Assembly: GCA_031289145.1 (NCBI GenBank)
Contig: JAITQA010000165.1
Coordinates: 1 to 45,796, forward strand
Direction: 5' to 3'
Length of the DNA: 45,796 nt
Source: Dysgonamonadaceae bacterium
GTDB lineage: Bacteria > Bacteroidota > Bacteroidia > Bacteroidales > Azobacteroidaceae
The translations under genes were made by a program, and so were the position numbers. The notes beneath the pieces were generated by a model. It searched no databases and was not told where the DNA came from. It saw only the letters and a list, made by a program, of their open reading frames with translations. Of this stretch, positions 36,463-44,103 are shown piece after piece; within the stretch, counting starts at the first letter, position 1; each line of letters begins with the position of its first letter.

Positions 36463-38913
36463 TTAGTTGTTAATAGAAGGGTCATAAGCCGATGGATTAT
36501 GACAGAAAGCATTCTCATTGGTCGCTCCGGGAGCCAATGCAGGATTATCTTTATACTCAGTATAGCCACCTACATATCCTCCTTTTGTACAACCGCTTAC
36601 GTTAATGTATGTCGCACTGCTCGCCGCACTGTACCCGCAAGCCCATCCGGGACCATGGCGGTTTGTACCGTTACCCTCTACATACAGATCGCCAAGAATA
36701 GCGCCGTTATTTACGCAGCCTCTTATCAAACCTGTGTTGTGCCCGACAAAACCTCCGGTACGGCAACCCAGGTGTGTGAATACATTGCCGTAATTCGTGC
36801 AGTATTCAATCGTTACATACGTTGATCCGGAAGCTGCATTGCCTCCCATGATACCTCCCTGACGTTTCACATTATAGGTTAATTCAAGCGGTTTACCTGC
36901 ATACTGACCCACAGCGTCGTCCTGTACCGTTCCGTAATTATCGGTGTTGCTTATGGTAACTCCGGCTAATCCTGTTCCACAAATTCCGCCGCCGCGACCG
37001 GTCGGAGCGCTAATGCCGCCCTGATTGACACAGTTGTCTATCTTCGCATCGGATGCCTGCATAAGGGCGCATATACCGCCTATGGTCATACAAGCGGCAG
37101 CCCCGTTTGATTCGTTGGTTATCTTGCCGGTAATAACATCTCCGTAGTTCCGGCAACCCAGAGCCGGAGTCGCCCCGCCGATAATGCCGCCTTTCATCGT
37201 TCCCACTATTCCTCCCAATGAGGTAAGTTGTCCGGACAGGTTGTCTCCGGCAAAGTTGATCTTTACATAATTCTTGACATTCTGGATGGTTGAAGTTTCG
37301 CTGTATCCTGCCAATGAACCCACCGACGTATTGGCGGCGGAAGCGCCGACACACCTCATGTAACTGCTGCCATCGTCGGAACCGATAACAAGATTTTTAA
37401 CCGTTGCATCTTTCAATGCACCGAACAATCCGTAAACAAGCTGTCCGTCTGTTACATCAAAATCCCATTGGATATTCTTTATTGCAAAGCCTTTGCCGTT
37501 AAATATGCCGCTGAATGCCGTGGCAGCCGTATAGTTGCCTGTTGCATTCCCGACAGGCGCCCACGATGTTATTTCCGCCATATCTATATCGTTGAGCAAA
37601 ATAACTTCACCGTTGTTATCCTGCCATTTCGAAATACTTCCCCCTGCATTAACAGCGTTTGCAAACGCTACCAGTGCTGCTGCGCTGCTTATGCCGCCTT
37701 CGGGTTGAGATTGGGCGGGATTTTGTTTGACAGTGACAGTAGCTGAAATATTATACGGTTTATTTGTGAACGTAATTGTCCCTGTACGCGATACTCCGAG
37801 GTCGTTTTGGTAATTGCCGGCAGTAAAAGTATGTGTTGTCGTTACAATGGCGGCACGTAGAGCGTCCGTATTATATGACAACCAGCTCTTCGCATCGTCG
37901 CTTACCGATATATTGTATTCAATGTTTGCCGAAACTTTGATATCAAAACTTGTTAATTCACCTTCGAGCAGTACGATACCTCCCGACGTATAACGGGGAT
38001 CAAGTTCGGGGTCTCTTATTTCGGCGCTTCCGTAGGTAAAAAAGAGCGGTTTAAGTATCGTATTGCCGTTGGCGTGTACCATAACGATGATGTTTCCGCT
38101 TTCGGCAGCAGGATTGAGCGTAACGGTTATCGTAGCGGAAGCATTATCTACCGTCGCCGTAACATTATAGGCGGTAAAGCAATCCACTATCGCATCATCG
38201 CTTTCGCTGCCGACAACGGTATATCCGATTCTTACGGGGTTAGTCCTGTCGATAATAGCCGTAACCGGAGCGACGTCGAACCGGATACCCAAAGCTTCCA
38301 TAATCTGTATTTTCATTTGGGTGCCGTCGGCCAGCGTAAAGATTGCGAAGCCTGTTTCTTCGTCGATTTCAATCTCTTTGAACAAGGTATTGCTGATGTC
38401 GTTAGCCAGAATCGGATTGTTATCTTTGTCTTTTACGCGAACGCCGTCAATTGTCCAGTAGCCTTCACTGTCAACGGCAATATCCGGAACCTGTCCTGTA
38501 ACGGAGACTTTATTCCCTTTGTCGTCGAGAAGCCATTCGTAGCTATCTCCTTTATCGACCGTTATCCGCCAATAGTATTCGCCCTGAAATTCTCCTATGC
38601 CGATAAGCGGCAACGTAACCATATCGTTTTTGGTGGCTATGGTTACCGATTTAAATTCGCCTCCACTTGATTTATAGTTTATTACATACCTTCCGTTTTC
38701 GTCAACGGTAATCAGCGAAATGAATTTACTGTTCAGAAGCTCATTGCAAGTCGTCATTTGTTGGTTGAGTATTTGCACGTTGCCTTCAAGGCTATTGAGA
38801 AGAGCTTCCATTTCGTCGATATCCCTGTTAATTCGTTCCGGGTCGTATTGGTCGCAACCGAAAAGCGTCAGCGCCATGCAAACGACAAAAATTATTTCAA
38901 CTATCTTTTTCAT
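36463..38913 (-). CDS. DUF4988-BACON-GLUG-type surface lipoprotein
   Basis: An 816-residue lipoprotein with lipobox FGC (Cys20). Order of parts: coiled-coil (about 28-60); DUF4988-like module (about 60-300, with EYYWRITVD and GYWTIDGVRV); a BACON-like domain (about 310-397, WLSYNTD, then GTITFTN and ATVTVKQ); then a beta-helical region with GLUG-like repeats (about 405-790: YGLFGALKDATVKNLVIG, GSLAGYSETSTIQNV, GGIVGTMKGG, GGFVGHNTGLIRGC). BACON domains bind glycans or mucin. The protein ends where its longer paralogue continues into a phosphodiester glycosidase domain. No catalytic residues recognised; probable surface binding protein. Confidence 0.8.
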   Translation of the reverse strand: MKKIVEIIFVVCMALTLFGCDQYDPERINRDIDEMEALLNSLEGNVQILNQQMTTCNELLNSKFISLITVDENGRYVINYKSSGGEFKSVTIATKNDMVTLPLIGIGEFQGEYYWRITVDKGDSYEWLLDDKGNKVSVTGQVPDIAVDSEGYWTIDGVRVKDKDNNPILANDISNTLFKEIEIDEETGFAIFTLADGTQMKIQIMEALGIRFDVAPVTAIIDRTNPVRIGYTVVGSESDDAIVDCFTAYNVTATVDNASATITVTLNPAAESGNIIVMVHANGNTILKPLFFTYGSAEIRDPELDPRYTSGGIVLLEGELTSFDIKVSANIEYNISVSDDAKSWLSYNTDALRAAIVTTTHTFTAGNYQNDLGVSRTGTITFTNKPYNISATVTVKQNPAQSQPEGGISSAAALVAFANAVNAGGSISKWQDNNGEVILLNDIDMAEITSWAPVGNATGNYTAATAFSGIFNGKGFAIKNIQWDFDVTDGQLVYGLFGALKDATVKNLVIGSDDGSSYMRCVGASAANTSVGSLAGYSETSTIQNVKNYVKINFAGDNLSGQLTSLGGIVGTMKGGIIGGATPALGCRNYGDVITGKITNESNGAAACMTIGGICALMQASDAKIDNCVNQGGISAPTGRGGGICGTGLAGVTISNTDNYGTVQDDAVGQYAGKPLELTYNVKRQGGIMGGNAASGSTYVTIEYCTNYGNVFTHLGCRTGGFVGHNTGLIRGCVNNGAILGDLYVEGNGTNRHGPGWACGYSAASSATYINVSGCTKGGYVGGYTEYKDNPALAPGATNENAFCHNPSAYDPSINN

Positions 38914-38933
38914 TTAATTCTGCTTTTAATCTG

Positions 38934-41900
38934 TTATTGTTTTATCCTTACATGGAAGTAGTTAAGACAACTGCGCTCTCCGTTGGAATCTGCCACGGCA
39001 TTTACGACGCTGCCTGTTCCATTTTCATATATCCATAAAGAAGTCGAGCCTCCGCCGTCGAAACGAACCATATTGTAGCAACCTAACTTTTTGCCTACCC
39101 TGTACAGTTCGTAAAAGGAAAGACCGGTAGCATTGGTTCCTGTTTTACCCTCTACGGCAACAAGATATGCCGTTCTTCCATCTTGAGAAGTTCCTGCTAC
39201 AGTTGCGGGATACGGGTCGTCCACGTTGCTACTGTTCGGATTGCTGCTGCTGTTCGGATTGCTCCATGCGCCGTTTTGCAGGAACCGGTACATACTCGAA
39301 TTATGAGTAAGGATGGGTGGGGTCGATGTGTTCGAATTGAGATATACATCCGAGCGTATTTTAACGCTCTTGCCTACACTCAATGCGGTTGCCAAAGTAG
39401 CGGCTTTTGTACCCGTAACTTGCAACACCCAATGGTTGTCGGCAGATACATAAGGCGCTTCGGTAATTCCTCCCGATCGGCCGTCGATGATATTGGTTAT
39501 CGTCGCATTTACGAAACCCTTATTGACAAGCATCGGATTGTCGTTCGTTCCGACAATAAACAGGGCGTTTGTTCCAATCCTGTTCGTAAGGTCAGGGCGG
39601 GAAGCATGCGGAGTTTTTTGCAAACGCCTCGTGTAAAGGTTTGCGTCATAAGCCGTCGTTGCGGTCAGGCGTGTTATCGTATCGTTTATTGAGTAGTATT
39701 CGTAATCCACGCCATCGACCTGTAACTGTCCTTTGAAAGTTTTCGTGTCGAAACTGACACTTTTATCTTCAAAGACGGTAAAGCCCCATTTGTGGTTGGT
39801 CAGCCTGTCCCTTACGTCCGGATTATTGATGTAATACGCCTCGCCGTCCTGAATATGAAAACCTCTCAGAATGCCTTCATTGGAATCGAAGTAGCCGGTA
39901 TTTATTCCCGCAATGATATTCTCTCCCGCACCGCGCTTACGAACGCAGGTTTCGGAGAGCGTTTCGCGAAGGTTTTTGCCATTATTGGAATTACCATTTC
40001 CATTCGGATTGGGAATCAGGTCGTTTGAAACAGCAGTCGTAATCTCGACATTCGGATTGGACAGATCAATTTCCAGTACGTATATGTTCTGAGATATGTT
40101 TGTGAAAGCGTATTTGTAATATTTGACTCCTGTGTGAAGCGTACTTTGCGTTGCGATTGTCCATTCGTAGTAGGCATCTTTATCATTCGTCAAGCCATTG
40201 TCGGCTGCGGAGAAAGGACCATGACACACCGCTCTGCCGTAAGTTGCATCGGGGGCGCTATTCGGATTGTCTTTATAAAGAGTGTAATCCCCGACTTTAC
40301 CTCCCATCGTACAATCCTTTATTCTGCTTACATTATCATTATATCCGCAAGCCCAACCCGCTCCATGCTTATTTCCGCTTACATCAATAAGGTCGGAGAG
40401 GATAATGCCGGTATTCGTACAGTTCGTTATCGGGGATACATTATGACCTACAAATCCTCCGGTACGGCATCCGAGTTGAGAGAATACATTTCCGTTGTTC
40501 GTGCAGTAAGAGAGCGTGAAGTTTGCGGCTGTTCCTCCGACCAGACCTCCCATTCTCTTGCGATCGTAAGGAGTGGCATGGGCAGCGAATACGCCGTTAA
40601 CATCGTCCTGAATCTTTCCGTTATTGGTGCAATAGCTTACTGTACCTGCTGTACCTACTGCTACCAGACCGCCGCCTCGACCGGAAGGGGCGCTTATATC
40701 GCCATTGTTTATACAATTATTAATAAGATTAGCTGTGTTTGAGTTCATTGTAGCACAAATACCCGCAACAAGCACACCTCCATTTGCACCATTGCCTGTA
40801 TTGGCAATCGTTCCGCAGGTTATTGAACCTTCATTTGTTACGCCGTCGGCTACGGTTGCGCCTCCAATTGTACTTCCGTTAATTGTACCTGCAATTCCGC
40901 CGATGGAGACCATAATGTTTACGCCGTCGTTACCCGCAAAAGCTAAATCGACGTAGTTCCTTACATTTGTTATGGTTGATGCTGCTGCATATCCGGCGAT
41001 TGAGCCAACCGTTACACCCTGTACGGCTGTTCCTGTAAGGGTAATTTTACTGTTATCTGTTGCCGTTCCGAGCGTCAGGTTTTTGATTGTTGCGCCGTTG
41101 ATTGCACCGAACAGTCCGTATGCCACATTGCCGTCGGCTACACCAAAGCTCCACTGAATATTCTTAATGGAGAATCCCTTGCCGTCAAAAATGCCGTCGA
41201 AAGCGTTCACGGGTATATAGGTAACTGCTGCATTGGCAGTTGTTGTACTCGGAGTAACTTTTCCTATCGGCGTCCATGACGTTACAGCACTCATATCTAT
41301 ATCGTTGTTCAGCACCACTGCGCCGGATGCATCTCTGAAACGTGCGGTACTCCTGCCCTCATTCACCGCTTGAGCAAAGGCGACCAAATCGTCGGCAGTA
41401 GATATACCCGATCCCTGATTAAGACTTGTGCTGAAAAGTATGGGCTTGATTATAATATTGTTTTTAAGGTCGAATATCATTACCATCAAGATTCCTTCTT
41501 CAAATCCGGTTGGAAACGTTACGGTAATTTTCCGGTTGGTCGCATCCAAAGAGGCGGAAAGATTGGTGCATTTTACAATATCAACCATAGCATCTGCGGC
41601 ATTTTTACCTGTAATTGTATAGTTAACAATTATGGGCTGTGCCGGATCGATTACCGAGTGTCTTGCATTTGTTAAAGGCTGTGCTTCTATATCAAAAGCA
41701 AGATTGAATGCATCGAACAGTTGCGCCGTAATTGTTGTACCGTTACCGAGCGTTATCACCGCATTGCCATTATCATCTTTCTGAATAGCCAGGATAAGAG
41801 AGGCACTCTTGCGCTCTGCTTTTACGTCATTGCCGTTACTGTCCTTGATTTTTGCCCCATTGACAGTCCAATAGCCCTGATCGTCTATGCCTATTACGGG

Positions 41901-42326
41901 CGTTTTACCGCCGAGAGGTATTTTTTCCCCACTGCCGTCGAGAATCCAGCTTGTCGTACTGCCTACGGTTGACGTCCAATAATAGATGCCTGCGTCAAGT
42001 TTTACCCCGATAACCGGAACTTGTACAATATCCCCGTCGGTGGCGATGACGACAGTCTGTTCGACATTGCTGTCGTCTTTGTATGTGACTACGTAATCCC
42101 CGTCCGAGTTCTGAGTTATGGAGGTTATTACAGCTCCGTTGACAATTTGCGACAACATGGCCGCCTGATCATTTATATCTCCCATTCGTTTTTGCAGGGA
42201 GTCCAAATCGCCCCACATTTTGTCGATGTCGTTCCACAAAGCGGAATCGTCGTAATCGCGACTGCACCCGCTCCATAAAAAAATATTGGATATAACAAAT
42301 AAGATAACAACAAAGAATTTATACAT
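38934..42326 (-). CDS. Lipoprotein with DUF4988, GLUG beta-helix and phosphodiester glycosidase (NAGPA) domain
   Basis: An 1130-residue lipoprotein with lipobox WSGC (Cys21). Parts in order: coiled-coil (25-60); DUF4988-like module (60-300, IYYWTSTVG and GYWTVNGAKI); GLUG-type beta-helix (about 305-690); a C-terminal domain (about 730-1128) resembling NAGPA/DUF2233. The marks are INTGYFDSNEGILRGFHIQDGE, NALFIVGTND, TAYLVAVEGK, GLSFYELYRVGKKLGCYNMVRFDGGGSTSLW and NAVADSNGERSCLNYFHV. This family includes the mammalian uncovering enzyme that removes GlcNAc from a phosphodiester; bacterial members are thought to cleave sugar-phosphodiester bonds. A low-complexity NPNSSSNPNSSN loop lies near 1023-1034. 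The likely catalyst of the second SusC/D locus; substrate unknown. Confidence 0.82.
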   Translation of the reverse strand: MYKFFVVILFVISNIFLWSGCSRDYDDSALWNDIDKMWGDLDSLQKRMGDINDQAAMLSQIVNGAVITSITQNSDGDYVVTYKDDSNVEQTVVIATDGDIVQVPVIGVKLDAGIYYWTSTVGSTTSWILDGSGEKIPLGGKTPVIGIDDQGYWTVNGAKIKDSNGNDVKAERKSASLILAIQKDDNGNAVITLGNGTTITAQLFDAFNLAFDIEAQPLTNARHSVIDPAQPIIVNYTITGKNAADAMVDIVKCTNLSASLDATNRKITVTFPTGFEEGILMVMIFDLKNNIIIKPILFSTSLNQGSGISTADDLVAFAQAVNEGRSTARFRDASGAVVLNNDIDMSAVTSWTPIGKVTPSTTTANAAVTYIPVNAFDGIFDGKGFSIKNIQWSFGVADGNVAYGLFGAINGATIKNLTLGTATDNSKITLTGTAVQGVTVGSIAGYAAASTITNVRNYVDLAFAGNDGVNIMVSIGGIAGTINGSTIGGATVADGVTNEGSITCGTIANTGNGANGGVLVAGICATMNSNTANLINNCINNGDISAPSGRGGGLVAVGTAGTVSYCTNNGKIQDDVNGVFAAHATPYDRKRMGGLVGGTAANFTLSYCTNNGNVFSQLGCRTGGFVGHNVSPITNCTNTGIILSDLIDVSGNKHGAGWACGYNDNVSRIKDCTMGGKVGDYTLYKDNPNSAPDATYGRAVCHGPFSAADNGLTNDKDAYYEWTIATQSTLHTGVKYYKYAFTNISQNIYVLEIDLSNPNVEITTAVSNDLIPNPNGNGNSNNGKNLRETLSETCVRKRGAGENIIAGINTGYFDSNEGILRGFHIQDGEAYYINNPDVRDRLTNHKWGFTVFEDKSVSFDTKTFKGQLQVDGVDYEYYSINDTITRLTATTAYDANLYTRRLQKTPHASRPDLTNRIGTNALFIVGTNDNPMLVNKGFVNATITNIIDGRSGGITEAPYVSADNHWVLQVTGTKAATLATALSVGKSVKIRSDVYLNSNTSTPPILTHNSSMYRFLQNGAWSNPNSSSNPNSSNVDDPYPATVAGTSQDGRTAYLVAVEGKTGTNATGLSFYELYRVGKKLGCYNMVRFDGGGSTSLWIYENGTGSVVNAVADSNGERSCLNYFHVRIKQ

Positions 42327-42343
42327 ATTATTTTAATTATTTA

Positions 42344-44062
42344 TTACCAAGATGGATTTTGAGTCAATATATTATTCGAAAGTATTATCTCGGAAGATGG
42401 CAGCGGCCACAAGTAATCCCGTTTTTCATCCCATGTGTATTCTACGTTCGGCCAAGCTGTAATATATCCGCTCGCACCGTTTGAAAGGAATATGTCCGAA
42501 CCGATCTTTTTCTTAACGGGAAGAGTGCTTGTCGGATTGGTTACATATATCTCCACATCGGGGCTTCCATTGCCGGTCATATCGTATAAACCGGGGCCAG
42601 GAATATAGCAACCGAAATATTTGTTCGTTTGATTTACAAGTTGTGCGCCTTCATGCCAACGGAACATATCCCATTGGCGTTGTCCTTCCATCGCCATTTC
42701 AACGGTTCTTTCCCTTCTTATTTCGAGAATAACGCCGCGGTTAATCGCGTTGCTTTTGTCAATAGTGGGATAGCAAGCCGACAGGAACGGGTCGATATTC
42801 GCATTGGCAGTTACAAGGTCAAGATTGGACATCTTAGCCCGGTTGCGTATTTTGTTGACTGATTTAGTAAGATCGTCCTGAGTTATAGTGCCTAATTCTG
42901 CTTTTGCCTCGGCATAGTTGAGATATACCTCTGCGGCTCTGAATAAGGGCCAGTCAACATATCCTTTTGATGCACCTCCCTGGGCAGCGTCGGCAACAAA
43001 TTTAATGGGCTGATAACCCGTCATTGCAAGGAGCGTATTGGGCGATACGTCGGTATTTCCTTTCTGGATATAGCCCGGACATAGAACCGTCTGCGCCATG
43101 CGGGGATCACGGTCGGCAGTCTCTTCGAGGTATGTCATTGTCAGATAACCGCTCTTGTCTGTAAATCTCGTACCGTCTTTCATCAGATAATGGTTCATAT
43201 ATCTGCGGGTAAATCCTTGCTGGTTATTTGAAATATTGAACTGAACGCCGTGCGAAATGTTCAGGTCGGTAAAATTATATATCCTTGCAAGCACCACCTC
43301 TACGCTTTTGGCGTCGTTGCTGCAAAACAGATCGCGGTAAGGTTCGGCGCCTTCGCTGTAAAGAGCATATCCGCTGTTGTCAATAAAATCTGTTGCCGCA
43401 TTTGCAGCCAGCGTAAGATATTTGTCGGCGTCGGGAAGTCCGTGATACTTCCTGAAAGTACCCTCATATAATGCTGCACGGGATTTGAGTGCAAGTGCGC
43501 TCCATTTCGTTACGGTGGATATGCTTTTTGTCGAAGGCAAGATCGCGATAGCATTATCCAAGTCTTCCATAACCTTATCCATTACAAATCCGCGGTCGTC
43601 GCGAACTTTATAGAGCAACTCGTCGTCGGTTGAGTTTAATACCTGATCATACCAGGGTACATTGCCATAGCGTTGCACCTTCTGAAAGTAGAAATAGGCG
43701 CGAAAAAAGTAACAGACACCTGTGTATCTGGTTTTTGCGGCATCGTCCTTGCAGTTGTCCATATTTTGCAGGCAGTAGTTTATCGCCCTTAATCTTGTCC
43801 ACGTCCAGCCGCTCTCATCGGCTGCCGTACGAGTGCCTGAGATTACTGCTCCCATTGTGCGACTTACATTATCGTCTCCGGTTTGACCTGCGGCGGCATC
43901 AGCGCCATCCAAAATGGTGTAGAACTGATTAGTCCATAATTCCAACTCCTGGCCGGAACTGAAAAATATCTCGGGACTGATTTTATCTTCCGGCAACAAC
44001 GTGAGGTCGCAACTGCTCAACAGCGCCAAAAGTAATACGGTTAATATGTGAAAATGTTTCAT
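42344..44062 (-). CDS. SusD-like outer-membrane glycan-binding lipoprotein (second locus)
   Basis: A 572-residue RagB/SusD protein with lipobox LSSC (Cys18). Marks: LLPEDKISPEIFFSSGQELELWTNQFY, the helical part with CYFFRAYFYFQKVQRYGNVPWYD, and the C-terminal IRRERTVEMAMEGQRQWDMFRWHEG and RDYLWPLPSSEIILS. It partners the SusC at the right edge (41 nt gap) and precedes the NAGPA-domain gene by 17 nt. Its ligand is unknown; nothing in it points to mannan. Confidence 0.95.
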   Translation of the reverse strand: MKHFHILTVLLLALLSSCDLTLLPEDKISPEIFFSSGQELELWTNQFYTILDGADAAAGQTGDDNVSRTMGAVISGTRTAADESGWTWTRLRAINYCLQNMDNCKDDAAKTRYTGVCYFFRAYFYFQKVQRYGNVPWYDQVLNSTDDELLYKVRDDRGFVMDKVMEDLDNAIAILPSTKSISTVTKWSALALKSRAALYEGTFRKYHGLPDADKYLTLAANAATDFIDNSGYALYSEGAEPYRDLFCSNDAKSVEVVLARIYNFTDLNISHGVQFNISNNQQGFTRRYMNHYLMKDGTRFTDKSGYLTMTYLEETADRDPRMAQTVLCPGYIQKGNTDVSPNTLLAMTGYQPIKFVADAAQGGASKGYVDWPLFRAAEVYLNYAEAKAELGTITQDDLTKSVNKIRNRAKMSNLDLVTANANIDPFLSACYPTIDKSNAINRGVILEIRRERTVEMAMEGQRQWDMFRWHEGAQLVNQTNKYFGCYIPGPGLYDMTGNGSPDVEIYVTNPTSTLPVKKKIGSDIFLSNGASGYITAWPNVEYTWDEKRDYLWPLPSSEIILSNNILTQNPSW

Positions 44063-44103
44063 ATACTTTTTGTTTTATTATTTTGAATCATTTTTAATAC
44101 TAT

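Noticed and set aside
38074..38670. 198-codon plus-strand frame opposite the BACON lipoprotein gene
   Set aside because: Antisense shadow caused by codon bias; no recognisable domain.
40134..40742. 202-codon plus-strand frame opposite the NAGPA lipoprotein gene
   Set aside because: Antisense to repeat-rich GLUG coding sequence; the apparent repeats are reflections of the sense repeats.
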